NCBI RefSeq assembly: GCF_900101755.1
Contig: NZ_FNAE01000001.1
Location: 1,054,001-1,118,000, forward strand
Length of the DNA: 64,000 nt
Origin: Ectopseudomonas alcaliphila
GTDB taxonomy: Bacteria > Pseudomonadota > Gammaproteobacteria > Pseudomonadales > Pseudomonadaceae
Direction: 5' to 3'
Part shown: in pieces, positions 1 to 7,498 of the stretch
Numbering within the stretch: the stretch's first letter is position 1
Layout of the letters: each line of letters starts with the position of its first letter
Position numbers and translations under genes: made by a program
The notes under the pieces: generated by a model
The model's database searches: none
What the model saw: only the letters and a program-made list of their open reading frames with translations
Told to the model about the DNA's origin: nothing

Positions 1-98
1 ACGAAGGTGACCACCGCGCCGATGCCAAGGTTGGCGGCGTGCAGGGCGTTGAGCTCGGTGCCGGGGTCGAAGGGTTGGGCTTGAACGCGGATAGTCAT
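1..98 (-). CDS. moaE: Molybdopterin synthase catalytic subunit MoaE (5' part only)
   Basis: Only the first 32 codons are in the window; the gene runs off the left edge. The visible peptide starts MTIRVQAQPFDPGTELNALH and continues into a GVGAVV-like strand (GIGAVVTFV), the usual MoaE N-terminus. MoaE is the large subunit of MPT synthase. It carries the active site that converts cyclic pyranopterin monophosphate to molybdopterin with sulfur from MoaD. It follows moaC and moaD on the same strand, after a 148-bp spacer holding a short palindromic repeat. The identity is supported by both sequence and order. Confidence 0.85.
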   Translation of the reverse strand, partial: MTIRVQAQPFDPGTELNALHAANLGIGAVVTF

Positions 99-192
99 GC
101 GGGGTGTCTCGTTTGATGGGGCGCTTTCAGAGGCGGTTTGGTGGGCTGAAACGGAACGCCGCCCGGCCCATCCTGGGGCACGGAGATGGAGC

Positions 193-214
193 GGTGGGCT
201 GAAGCCCACCCTAC
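193..214. repeat. Short palindromic repeat (GTGGGCTGAAGCCCAC type)
   Basis: A single hairpin unit ends in CCCTAC. It belongs to the same general design as the other palindromic repeats in this window: a GTAGG or CCTAC edge followed by a G+C-rich stem. It lies in the moaD-moaE gap. No partner unit in inverted orientation is obvious. Confidence 0.6.
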
Positions 215-246
215 GAGTTCCGTCCGGCCAGGGTATAGCGCCGCTC

Positions 247-489
247 TCAGCCGCCGGTAACGGTGGGGAAGAAGGCGACTTCATCGCCCTCGGCCAGCGG
301 CTCGTCGAGGCTGCACAGTTCCTGATTGCGCGCGCACATCAGGTTCTGCTCGCCCAGCACTTCCCATTCGCCGCCACGGGCCACCAGGTGCAGGCGCAGG
401 TCGTCGAGGGTGGCGAAGTCGCCGCTGAGTTGTTCGTCGTCACGGCCCAGGGCTTCACGGTAGCGGGCGAAGTACTGCACACGGATCAT
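247..489 (-). CDS. moaD: Molybdopterin synthase sulfur carrier subunit MoaD
   Basis: This 80-residue ubiquitin-fold protein begins [15 protein letters not shown] and ends in the diagnostic Gly-Gly (TVTGG). In the family that C-terminus is adenylated by MoeB and thiocarboxylated to deliver sulfur to MoaE. The start at 489 is preferred over an upstream in-frame ATG at 585, because the extra 32 residues have no MoaD character and lie inside moaC. Its ATG overlaps the moaC stop as ATGA, which indicates translational coupling. Length is normal for MoaD. Confidence 0.93.
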   Translation of the reverse strand: MIRVQYFARYREALGRDDEQLSGDFATLDDLRLHLVARGGEWEVLGEQNLMCARNQELCSLDEPLAEGDEVAFFPTVTGG

Positions 490-962
490 GCTTGTTCCTC
501 CAGCTTGTAGTGACCGCTCTTGCCGCCGAGCTTCTCCAGCAGGCGCACCTGCTCGATGACCATGCCGCGATCCACGGCCTTGCACATGTCATAGAGGGTC
601 AGCGCGGCGACGCTGGCGGCAGTCAATGCTTCCATCTCGACACCGGTTTGCCCAGACAGTTTGCAGCGGGCGGTGATATGCACGCAGTCATCGCCTTCGG
701 CACTCAGTTCGACCTTGACGCCGGTGAGCATCAGCGGGTGGCAAAGAGGGATCAGATCGCTGGTTTTCTTCGCCGCCTGGATGCCGGCAATGCGCGCCAC
801 GGCGAACACGTCGCCCTTGGGATGCTCGCCGGCGACGATCATCTGCAAGGTGGCAGGCAGCATGCGCACGCGCGCTTCGGCGGTGGCTTCGCGGAAGGTG
901 GTCGCCTTGTCGGTGACGTCGACCATGTGCGCGCGGCCTTGGGAATCGAGGTGGGTCAGCAC
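486..962 (-). CDS. moaC: Cyclic pyranopterin monophosphate synthase MoaC
   Basis: A 158-residue MoaC that catalyses the second half of the first step of molybdenum cofactor synthesis, forming cPMP from the MoaA product. Visible conserved stretches are [15 protein letters not shown] near the N-terminus, [16 protein letters not shown] in the middle and [20 protein letters not shown] near the C-terminus. I chose the GTG at 962, giving [16 protein letters not shown], because a GGAG lies 7 bases upstream and the family starts with [12 protein letters not shown] longer frame up to 1049 reads through non-conserved sequence. First gene of a moaC-moaD-moaE run. Confidence 0.95.
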   Translation of the reverse strand: MLTHLDSQGRAHMVDVTDKATTFREATAEARVRMLPATLQMIVAGEHPKGDVFAVARIAGIQAAKKTSDLIPLCHPLMLTGVKVELSAEGDDCVHITARCKLSGQTGVEMEALTAASVAALTLYDMCKAVDRGMVIEQVRLLEKLGGKSGHYKLEEQA

Positions 963-1015
963 GGGAAAGCTCCAGACGGGAATCGACCGATTGTAAACCT
1001 GCAGGTCAGGATTTC

Positions 1016-1075
1016 GTAGCCCGGATGAAATCCGGGGCCAAGGCGACAAAAATCCCCGGATTGCATCCGGGCTAC
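1016..1075. repeat. Inverted pair of GTAGCCCGGAT palindromic repeats
   Basis: Two copies of a unit beginning GTAGCCCGGAT face each other: GTAGCCCGGATGAAATCCGG on the left and its near-complement ending CCGGGCTAC on the right. Each unit also forms its own hairpin (CCGGAT/ATCCGG). The same family occurs at 20526-20578, 21204-21264 and, as a single unit, at 23891. It behaves like REP/BIME-type intergenic sequence. Confidence 0.75.
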
Positions 1076-1088
1076 GGGCTACGCAACT

Positions 1089-1137
1089 GTAGGAGCGGAT
1101 TTATCCGCGATCATCGCGGCTGAAGCCGCTCCCACGG
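1089..1137. repeat. GTAGGAGCGG / CCGCTCC palindromic repeat
   Basis: Begins GTAGGAGCGGATTTATCCGC and closes with GCGGCTGAAGCCGCTCCCAC, two small hairpin units in inverted orientation. Related units occur at 2986-3044, 15575-15634, 23924-23952 and 45551-45571. It lies between moaC and the PhoH-gene terminator. Confidence 0.7.
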
Positions 1138-1164
1138 AACCTGTGGTGATTCGTTGATGCAGAC

Positions 1165-1195
1165 TAAAACGCCCCTGCTCTTGCGAACAGGGGCG
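1165..1195 (-). terminator. Rho-independent terminator of the PhoH-family gene
   Basis: An 8-bp perfect stem, CGCCCCTG (1170-1177) with CAGGGGCG (1188-1195), is followed on the minus strand by TTTTA. It begins 22 bp past the stop codon of the PIN-PhoH gene. Confidence 0.85.
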
Positions 1196-1217
1196 CGGGT
1201 GTTTCACAGCCCGAGGG

Positions 1218-2609
1218 TTACATATGGGTTTCCGCGTACTCCGCGAGGATCGAGCGCGGTACGCCTTGCAGGGTGATGTGCACGCCGTGCGGGAAGTCCT
1301 TGAAGCGTTCGGTGAGGTAGGTCAGACCCGAGCTGGGCGCTGACAGGTAGGGGGTGTCGATCTGTGCCAGGTTGCCCAGGCACACCACTTTCGAACCATT
1401 GCCGGCACGGGTGATGATGGTCTTCATCTGGTGCGGGGTGAGGTTCTGGCATTCGTCGATGAGGATCAGGCTCTGCTGGAAGCTGCGCCCGCGTATGTAG
1501 TTGAGCGATTTGAACTGCAGCGGCACCTTCTGCAGGATGTAGTCGACGCTGCCGTGGGTGCTCTCGTCCTCCATGTGCAGCGCTTCGAGGTTGTCGGTAA
1601 TCGCGCCGAGCCAGGGTTCCATCTTCTCCGCCTCGGTGCCGGGCAGAAAGCCGATTTCCTGATCCAGCCCCTGCACGCTGCGGGTGGCGATGATGCGCCG
1701 GTAGCGCTTGCTGACCATGGTCTGCTCGATGGCGGCAGCCAGCGCCAGGATGGTCTTGCCGGAACCGGCGGCGCCGGACAGGTTGACCAGGTGGATGTCC
1801 GGATCGAGCAGCGCGAACAGCGCCAGCGCCTGGTGGATGTCGCGCGGTTTCAGGCCCCAGGCTTCCTGATGCAGCAGGGGCTCCTGGTGCATGTCGAGGA
1901 TAACCAGCTCATCACCCTTGATCGCCTTGATCCAGCCGACGAAGCCCTGTTCATCGAGGATGAACTCATTGACATGCACGGCCGGCAGGTTGTCGGTCAG
2001 TTGCACGCGGTGCCAGGTGCGGCCGTGGTCCTGACGGGTGTCGACCTTGCTCACGCGATCCCAGAACGAGCCGGGCATGTCGTGATAACCCTTCGACAGC
2101 AGCGAGACGTCATCGACCAGTTGGTCGGTGTGGTAGTCCTCGGCGTCGATACCGCAGGCGCGCGCCTTCAGGCGCATGTTGATGTCCTTGGTCACCAGCA
2201 CCACGGACAGGCCGGGGTTGCGCGACTTCAGCTCCACCAACTGGTTGATGATCTTGTTGTCGTTGAGGTTTTCCGGCAGCCAGGTTACCGGCGCCGCACT
2301 TTTGCTCATGAGGATGGAAAGACGCCCGCAGGGGCCGCTCTTGCCGCGCTGGATGGGTACTCCGTATTCGACGTCCTCGGGTTCGGCACCGGCGAGAATC
2401 TGGTCGATCAGGCGAATGGCCTGACGACATTCGGCAGCGACGCCATGCTTGCCGGATTTCAGTTTGTCGAGTTCCTCCAACACCGTCATCGGGATGGCGA
2501 CGTGGTGTTCTTCGAAGTTGAGCAAGGCGTTGGGATCGTGAATCAGGACGTTGGTGTCGAGAGCGTAGAGGGTTGGAGCGGTGGGCTTGGAGCGTCCGTG
2601 GTCATCCAT
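1218..2609 (-). CDS. PIN domain / PhoH family ATPase (PhoH2-type)
   Basis: A 463-residue two-domain protein. The N-terminal PIN-type nuclease domain starts YALDTNVLIHDP (Asp18 is the first acidic residue) and spans roughly residues 13-150. The PhoH ATPase domain follows, with Walker A GAAGSGKT at about 279-286 and Walker B LILIDECQN. PIN-PhoH fusions in other bacteria act as ATP-dependent RNA helicase/nucleases; activity here is inferred. The start at 2609 (MDDHGRSK) is chosen over an ATG at 2714, because the extra 35 residues look non-coding and fall in a structured intergenic region. It is monocistronic with its own terminator. Confidence 0.9.
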   Translation of the reverse strand: MDDHGRSKPTAPTLYALDTNVLIHDPNALLNFEEHHVAIPMTVLEELDKLKSGKHGVAAECRQAIRLIDQILAGAEPEDVEYGVPIQRGKSGPCGRLSILMSKSAAPVTWLPENLNDNKIINQLVELKSRNPGLSVVLVTKDINMRLKARACGIDAEDYHTDQLVDDVSLLSKGYHDMPGSFWDRVSKVDTRQDHGRTWHRVQLTDNLPAVHVNEFILDEQGFVGWIKAIKGDELVILDMHQEPLLHQEAWGLKPRDIHQALALFALLDPDIHLVNLSGAAGSGKTILALAAAIEQTMVSKRYRRIIATRSVQGLDQEIGFLPGTEAEKMEPWLGAITDNLEALHMEDESTHGSVDYILQKVPLQFKSLNYIRGRSFQQSLILIDECQNLTPHQMKTIITRAGNGSKVVCLGNLAQIDTPYLSAPSSGLTYLTERFKDFPHGVHITLQGVPRSILAEYAETHM

Positions 2610-2674
2610 ACGTCGGTCACCTTCTTGTAGTAGCCAGGCGACGCAATACCAGAGGCGGTGCTGCGCCGGACAGA

Positions 2675-2772
2675 GACCGCCGACTTTTTCAGGGTCGGGG
2701 CCGAAAGGTGGCAAGCAAGGTGAGGGCCAATGGCCGCCACCTGTCTGCAGGTTTCGGCGGTCTTGCTTTTTT
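2675..2772 (+). ncRNA. Candidate structured RNA with terminator-like 3' end (or leader element of the PhoH gene)
   Basis: A perfect 9-bp outer stem, GACCGCCGA (2675-2683) with TCGGCGGTC (2754-2762), encloses an inner hairpin ACCTG-TCTG-CAGGT and an alternative pairing GCCGAAA/TTTCGGC plus GGTGGC/GCCACC. On the plus strand it is followed after four bases by T6 (2767-2772), like a rho-independent terminator, yet no plus-strand gene precedes it. It could be a small RNA divergent from the PhoH-family gene, or a folded 5' leader of that gene on the minus strand. I do not recognise the family. Confidence 0.25.
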
Positions 2773-2985
2773 ATTACTCCAATTCACATGACAGAAAAAC
2801 GTTTTTTTATCGCCACGCAGGTTTATTTGCTGACGCGACAGATAGTGCTTGGCGAGCCGCCAGCACCCCGTTAAAGTCCGAAGTCCTACCTGCTGTAACC
2901 CACCTCGCTTACCCGCCCCCACTTGCAGCATGCTGCGCCAATCAGGTGCAGGCGCTGTTCGTATCGCCTGACTATCTGCGTTCCC

Positions 2986-3044
2986 GTAGGAGCCGGCTTG
3001 CCGGCGATCAGCGCTGACGAGATCGCCAGCAAGCTGGCTCCTAC
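2986..3044. repeat. Inverted pair of GTAGGAGCCGGCTTGCCGGC repeats
   Basis: The left unit GTAGGAGCCGGCTTGCCGGC and right unit GCCAGCAAGCTGGCTCCTAC face each other across about 20 bases. Same family as the element between algL and algI (15575-15634). Confidence 0.75.
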
Positions 3045-3141
3045 GAAGACATCAATGCTGTTCTTCTCAATCACCCCGATAGGTGGTCTTGCCGACCCCT
3101 GACCTCTAGAATCGCCGTCACGCTTTCTGGAGACTCCGCAC

Positions 3142-3921
3142 ATGCTGATGGTGATTTCACCGGCCAAGACTCTCGACTACGAGACGCCACCTGCCACCCC
3201 GCGCTTCACCCAACCCGAGCACCTCGACCACGCCCAGGAACTGATCGAGCAGCTGCGCGACTTCAGCCCGGCGCAGATCGCCGAACTCATGCATCTGTCG
3301 GACAAGCTTGCCGGCCTCAATGCCGCGCGCTTCGGTAGCTGGGAGCGCCCGTTCAACCCGTCCAACGCCAAACAGGCGCTGCTGGCGTTCAAGGGCGACG
3401 TCTACACCGGGCTGAATGCCGAGGATTTCTCCGAAGACGACTTCGACTTCGCCCAGACTCATCTGCGCATGCTCTCTGGCCTCTACGGTGTGCTGCGCCC
3501 GCTGGACCTGATGCAGGCCTATCGCCTGGAGATGGGCACCAAGCTGGCCAACGGCCGCGGCAAGGATCTGTACGCCTTCTGGGGCGAGCGCATCAGCGGC
3601 TGGCTCAACGAAGCGCTGGCCGCCCAGGGCGATGACGTGCTGCTCAACCTGGCCTCCAACGAGTACTTCGGCGCGGTCAAGCGCAAGGCGCTGAACGCAC
3701 GCCTCATCGACACCGAGTTCAAGGACCTGAAGAACGGCCAGTACAAGATCATCAGCTTCTACGCCAAGAAGGCCCGCGGTCTGATGGCGCGCTACGTGAT
3801 CAAGGAGCGCCTGAGCAACCCCGAAGGCCTGAAGGACTTCAACTATCAGGGCTACCGTTATTCGGCCGAGCATTCCAAGGCCGACAGCCTGGTTTTCCTG
3901 CGCGACCAGCCGCAAGACTGA
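3142..3921 (+). CDS. yaaA: Peroxide stress protein YaaA (UPF0246)
   Basis: A 259-residue member of the YaaA/DUF328 family, full length. It begins [17 protein letters not shown] and has the family signatures [27 protein letters not shown] and [11 protein letters not shown]. In E. coli, YaaA lowers free intracellular iron and limits DNA and protein damage during peroxide stress; that role is transferred by homology. CTGGAG lies 8 bases before the ATG. It is the last gene before the alginate regulatory region and seems to be a separate unit, followed by a long hairpin without a T-tract. Confidence 0.93.
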   Translation: MLMVISPAKTLDYETPPATPRFTQPEHLDHAQELIEQLRDFSPAQIAELMHLSDKLAGLNAARFGSWERPFNPSNAKQALLAFKGDVYTGLNAEDFSEDDFDFAQTHLRMLSGLYGVLRPLDLMQAYRLEMGTKLANGRGKDLYAFWGERISGWLNEALAAQGDDVLLNLASNEYFGAVKRKALNARLIDTEFKDLKNGQYKIISFYAKKARGLMARYVIKERLSNPEGLKDFNYQGYRYSAEHSKADSLVFLRDQPQD

Positions 3922-3931
3922 CCCCTACGCC

Positions 3932-3975
3932 GGCCAACCCATGCACCGCTCATCGGTTGCTGCATGGGTTCGGCC
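3932..3975. other. Long hairpin after yaaA
   Basis: AACCCATGCA (3936-3945) pairs perfectly with TGCATGGGTT (3961-3970), extended by GGCC on both sides with one bulged C. There is no T-run on either strand, so it is not a typical rho-independent terminator. It may stabilise the 3' end of the yaaA transcript or insulate algD. Confidence 0.4.
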
Positions 3976-4120
3976 GCTGCGCTTGCCACTCCCCTCCTTC
4001 TTCCCCCTAGCGCTTCGTTGCGCCCCGAGCGCCGCGCTTGGCAAAAATTCCCTCGGCGTTGCGTTTGATTCTCAAAAACCTGTTTGGCATCACAGTTTCA
4101 GCGTAAGCGCACTTTCCACA

Positions 4121-4148
4121 GAACTTATTGCGCCGTTAAGTTATCGGA
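4121..4148 (+). promoter_or_regulatory. Alternative AlgU-like -35/-10 pair
   Basis: GAACTT at 4121-4126 is followed after 17 bases by TCGGA at 4144-4148. The -35 element is a perfect AlgU consensus and the -10 is partial. It lies upstream of the better-placed promoter at 4260-4287, so it could be a second algD start or chance. Confidence 0.25.
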
Positions 4149-4247
4149 TAGTTTCGAGTTAGTTAACTCGCAATATGCCATCATGCATTTTGCAACTTGC
4201 CATTATATTGCAATCAACTTAGCCGTTCAGCTTCGATTCAGCTTCAG

Positions 4248-4256
4248 GACGAACGG
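4248..4256 (-). promoter_or_regulatory. AlgR-type binding core upstream of algD
   Basis: GACGAACGG is the exact reverse complement of the AlgR core CCGTTCGTC. It lies 3 bases before the -35 element GAACTA. As I recall the P. aeruginosa algD promoter, its proximal AlgR site (RB3) also sits in reverse orientation directly upstream of GGAACTT. A weaker 7-of-9 match, CCGTTCAGC, is at 4223-4231. The distal AlgR sites known from P. aeruginosa were not found. Confidence 0.5.
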
Positions 4257-4259
4257 TAG

Positions 4260-4287
4260 GAACTATCCGAAAGGGCCGCCACTCATA
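4260..4287 (+). promoter_or_regulatory. Predicted AlgU (sigma-22) promoter of the alginate operon
   Basis: GAACTA (4260-4265), a 17-base spacer and TCATA (4283-4287) resemble the extracytoplasmic sigma pattern GAACTT-N16/17-TCTGA. The AlgR-like site ends three bases before it. Transcription would start near 4293, giving a leader of about 340 nt, similar to the long algD leader of P. aeruginosa. This matches control of alginate by the AlgU/MucA envelope-stress system, inferred from the family. Confidence 0.5.
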
Positions 4288-4628
4288 CAGCCCGTAACAC
4301 ATTTCAATACATAACTTTCTGATCACTTGAAACTGCCAAATAGCGAATTAACTTTCGCCGGACAGCTTCACCCCAAGAAAAGTCCGTGTATTTCAAAGGG
4401 AGATATAGCAACCCGTCACAGCACCGAGATAGAGGCCTCAAGCGAGGCGGCAGCGACAACATCAAAGGGCCACCCTTCAATATAAAGGCCCGCATTTGGT
4501 GCCACTTCCGGCGCCCCACTCTACTTATGCCTGAATGAACTTGCTCCTATTAAAACGGCGAGTTCACGGACTAGTTTTGGCCATAAGGCCAGTATTTGAA
4601 ACTGCATCAAACGGACGAGGTGAATACC

Positions 4629-5939
4629 ATGCGAATCAGTATCTTCGGTTTGGGTTATGTAGGTGCCGTCTGTGCCGGCTGTTTGTCGGCACGTGGTCAC
4701 GACGTGATTGGCGTGGATATCTCCGCGAACAAGATCGACCTGATCAACAACGGCAAATCGCCCATCGTTGAACCGGGCCTGGAAGAACTGCTGCAACAGG
4801 GTCTGCGTCAGGGTCGCCTGCGCGGCACCACCGACGTCGCCGCTGCCGTTCTGGAAAGCGATGTGTCGTTCATCTGCGTCGGCACGCCGAGCAAGAAGAA
4901 CGGCGACCTGGAACTGAACTACATCGAAGGCGTGTGCCGCGAGATCGGCATGGCAATGCGCGACAAGAACGAGCGCCACACCGTGGTGGTACGCAGCACC
5001 GTGCTGCCAGGCACCGCCAAGAACGTGGTACTGCCGATTCTCGAAGACTGCTCGGGCAAGAAGGCCGGCGTCGATTTCGGCCTGGCAGTGAACCCCGAGT
5101 TCCTCCGTGAAAGCACCGCGATCAAGGACTACGACTTCCCGCCGATGACCGTCATCGGTGAGCTGGACAAGGCCTCCGGCGACCTGCTGGCCAGCATCTA
5201 CGAAGAGCTCGACGCACCGATCATCCGCAAGGACATCGAAGTCGCCGAGATGATCAAGTACACCTGCAACGTCTGGCACGCGGCCAAGGTCACCTTCGCC
5301 AACGAGATCGGCAACATCGCCAAGGCCGTCGGCGTCGATGGTCGCGAGGTGATGGACGTGGTCTGCCAGGACCACAAGCTCAACCTGTCCAAGTACTACA
5401 TGAAGCCCGGCTTCGCCTTCGGCGGCTCCTGCCTGCCCAAGGACGTACGCGCGCTGAACTACCGCGCCGGCAGCCTGGACGTGGAAGCGCCGCTGATCGG
5501 TTCGCTGATGCGCAGCAACGCCGCCCAGGTGCAGAAGGCCTTCGACATCATCGCCAGTCACGACTCGCGCAAGGTTGCCCTGCTCGGCCTGAGCTTCAAG
5601 GCCGGCACCGATGACCTGCGCGAAAGCCCGCAGGTGGAGCTGGCGGAAATGCTCATCGGCAAGGGTTTCGACCTGAGCATCTACGACCGCAACGTCGAAT
5701 ATGCCCGCGTCCACGGCGCCAACAAGGAATACATCGAGTCGAAGATCCCGCACGTCTCCTCGCTGCTCAACAGTGACCTGGACGACGTGGTGGCCAAGGC
5801 CGACATCATCGTCCTGGGCAACAGCGACGAGCGTTTCGCCAAGCTGGCCGAGCAGGCGCCGAGCGGCAAACGGGTGATCGACCTGGTCGGTTTCATGCCC
5901 CACGCCAGCAACGGCGTGGCCGAAGGCATCTGCTGGTAA
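4629..5939 (+). CDS. algD: GDP-mannose 6-dehydrogenase AlgD
   Basis: A 436-residue cytoplasmic NAD-dependent enzyme that oxidises GDP-mannose to GDP-mannuronic acid, the committed step and precursor of alginate. It shows the Rossmann motif GLGYVGAVCAGCL at residues 6-18, the conserved NPEFLRESTAI segment and the catalytic thiolate Cys268 in FGGSCLPKD. Length and cysteine number match P. aeruginosa AlgD. The start at 4629 has GAGGTG upstream and gives MRISIFGLGYVG; an ATG at 4596 adds 11 unrelated residues. First gene of the operon, behind the AlgU/AlgR-type control region. Confidence 0.98.
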   Translation: MRISIFGLGYVGAVCAGCLSARGHDVIGVDISANKIDLINNGKSPIVEPGLEELLQQGLRQGRLRGTTDVAAAVLESDVSFICVGTPSKKNGDLELNYIEGVCREIGMAMRDKNERHTVVVRSTVLPGTAKNVVLPILEDCSGKKAGVDFGLAVNPEFLRESTAIKDYDFPPMTVIGELDKASGDLLASIYEELDAPIIRKDIEVAEMIKYTCNVWHAAKVTFANEIGNIAKAVGVDGREVMDVVCQDHKLNLSKYYMKPGFAFGGSCLPKDVRALNYRAGSLDVEAPLIGSLMRSNAAQVQKAFDIIASHDSRKVALLGLSFKAGTDDLRESPQVELAEMLIGKGFDLSIYDRNVEYARVHGANKEYIESKIPHVSSLLNSDLDDVVAKADIIVLGNSDERFAKLAEQAPSGKRVIDLVGFMPHASNGVAEGICW

Positions 5940-5990
5940 GGACCCGAACGTACCTGCGCGCCCAGCGCGTGCAGGTACTCGGAGACGCAT

Positions 5991-7472
5991 ATGGACAAGC
6001 TCAAGAACGGCCTCAATCAAGCCAGCGGCTGGATGCTCTATCTCAGCCTGCTGATGCTGCTGGCACTGGCCCTGCCACGCACGGTGTTCGACCCCGAAGC
6101 GCGGGATTTCATCCTGCTCATCGGTATCGTCGGCATCTGGCGCTATTCCATGGGCGCCATGCACTTCGTGCGCGGCTGCCTGTTCCTTTACCTGGTCTAC
6201 CCCTGGTATCGCCGCAAGGTTACAAAACTCGGCAAGGACGCCGACCCCTCTCATGTGTATCTGCTGGTCACCAGCTTTCGCATCGAGGCGCTGACCACCG
6301 CCATGGTCTATCGCTCGGTGATTCGCGAAGCCATCGACTGCGGTTATCCGTGCACCGTGGTGTGCTCGATCGTCGAGCTCTCCGACGAGCTGCTGATCAA
6401 GAACCTCTGGGCTCATGCCAAGCCGCCGGCGCATGTCAAACTGGACATCGTGCGCATCCCCGGCACCGGCAAGCGTGATGGTCTGGCCCATGGTTTTCGT
6501 GCCATTTCCCGGCAGATGCCGGACCGCGATGCGGTGGTGGCGGTGATCGACGGCGATACCGTGCTCGAGCCGGGTGTGGTGATCAAGACCGTGCCCTGGT
6601 TCAAGCTCTTCCCCAACGTCGGCGGGCTGACCACCAACGAGTTCTGCGAGGTACGCGGCAGCTACCTGATGAGCGAATGGCACAAGCTGCGCTTCGCCCA
6701 GCGCCACCTCAACATGTGCTCGATGGCGCTCTCCAAACGCGTGCTGACCATGACCGGGCGCATGTCGGTGTTCCGCGCCAGCGTGGTGACCGACCCCGAG
6801 TTCATCCGCGACGTGGAAAGCGATCACCTGGAGCACTGGCGCCTCGGTCGCTTCCAGTTCCTCACCGGTGACGACAAGTCCAGCTGGTACAGCCTGATGC
6901 GCCTGGGCTACGACACCTTCTACGTGCCGGATGCGGCGATCAACACGGTCGAGCACCCGCCGGAGAAGAGCTTCATCAAGGCCAGCCGTAAGCTGATGTT
7001 CCGCTGGTACGGCAACAACCTGCGGCAGAACTCGCGCGCCCTGCGGCTGGGCATGGGTCGCCTCGGCGCCTTCACCAGCCTGGTGCTGTTCGACCAGCGC
7101 GTGTCGATGTGGACCTGCCTGCTGGGCCTGTGCGTGGCGATCATCGCCAGCCTCAAGTACAGCCTGATGTACCTGCTGATCTACCTGCTGTGGATCGGCA
7201 GCACGCGGCTGATCCTGACGCTGCTGCTGATGCTCTCCGGCCACCGCATCGGTCCGGCCTACCCGGCGCTGCTCTATTACAACCAGATCGTCGGCGCGCT
7301 GGTGAAGATCTACGTGTTCTTTCGCCTCGACCAACAATCCTGGACGCGCCAGAACACCAAGCTCAATCGCGGCCTTTCCAGCTTCGCCAACTGGTTCAAC
7401 AGCTGGTCGTCGCGCGCCATGACTTTCTCTGCCGCCTCTGTCTTCATCGCCGCGCTGCTAGCGCTGGTGTGA
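5991..7472 (+). CDS. alg8: Mannuronan synthase catalytic subunit Alg8
   Basis: A 493-residue inner-membrane family 2 glycosyltransferase that polymerises GDP-mannuronate into poly-mannuronate. Two N-terminal membrane segments precede the cytoplasmic catalytic domain. That domain holds Asp187-Gly-Asp189 (IDGDTV), [13 protein letters not shown], and TGDD with Asp294-Asp295, followed by KSSW. Several hydrophobic segments close the protein. It works with the c-di-GMP receptor Alg44, encoded 26 bp downstream. GGAGACGCAT provides the ribosome-binding site, 51 bp after algD. Length is one residue short of the P. aeruginosa protein. Confidence 0.97.
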   Translation: MDKLKNGLNQASGWMLYLSLLMLLALALPRTVFDPEARDFILLIGIVGIWRYSMGAMHFVRGCLFLYLVYPWYRRKVTKLGKDADPSHVYLLVTSFRIEALTTAMVYRSVIREAIDCGYPCTVVCSIVELSDELLIKNLWAHAKPPAHVKLDIVRIPGTGKRDGLAHGFRAISRQMPDRDAVVAVIDGDTVLEPGVVIKTVPWFKLFPNVGGLTTNEFCEVRGSYLMSEWHKLRFAQRHLNMCSMALSKRVLTMTGRMSVFRASVVTDPEFIRDVESDHLEHWRLGRFQFLTGDDKSSWYSLMRLGYDTFYVPDAAINTVEHPPEKSFIKASRKLMFRWYGNNLRQNSRALRLGMGRLGAFTSLVLFDQRVSMWTCLLGLCVAIIASLKYSLMYLLIYLLWIGSTRLILTLLLMLSGHRIGPAYPALLYYNQIVGALVKIYVFFRLDQQSWTRQNTKLNRGLSSFANWFNSWSSRAMTFSAASVFIAALLALV

Positions 7473-7498
7473 CCGTACTCGAATAGGAATTAGCCACC

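Larger units (their letters stand above)
2610..3141. other. 532-bp intergenic region between the PhoH gene and yaaA
   Basis: Contains, in order, a possible structured RNA (2675-2772), an A+T-rich stretch around 2767-2830 likely to hold the promoter of the PhoH-family gene, and a palindromic repeat pair (2986-3044). A ribosome-binding site CTGGAG lies just before yaaA. I see no convincing coding frame in it. Confidence 0.6.
3922..4628. other. 707-bp regulatory region and leader upstream of algD
   Basis: Holds a hairpin just after yaaA (3932-3975), a possible AlgU-like site at 4121-4148, an AlgR-like site at 4248-4256, the best AlgU-type promoter at 4260-4287 and a leader of about 340 nt before algD. 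From about 4080 the sequence is clearly more A+T-rich than the flanking genes. A small inverted repeat GGCC-ATAA-GGCC sits about 40 bases before the start codon. I see no credible gene in it. Confidence 0.6.

Noticed and set aside
2780..2830. Pho box upstream of the PIN-PhoH gene
   Set aside because: One CTGTCAT half-site is present on the minus strand, but the second repeat at the required spacing matches only 2 of 7 bases.
4086..4101. Sigma-54 promoter for algD (TGGCAT-N5-TTTCA)
   Set aside because: The -24 part fits, but the nearly invariant GC at -12 is TC, so I did not call it, although RpoN involvement at algD has been reported in P. aeruginosa.
4537..4570. Third GAACTT motif just upstream of algD
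   Set aside because: No TCTGA-like -10 element occurs 16-17 bases downstream; the nearest TCA is 21 bases away.
4521..7337. Very long open frame on the minus strand opposite algD and alg8
   Set aside because: It is antisense to two strongly conserved alginate genes and its protein (rich in His, Gln, Ala, Val, Asp) is the kind produced by reading GC-rich genes backwards. Similar shadows occur opposite alg44-algK (7490-10063), ileS (46426-48555) and ribF-murJ (49377-51491).
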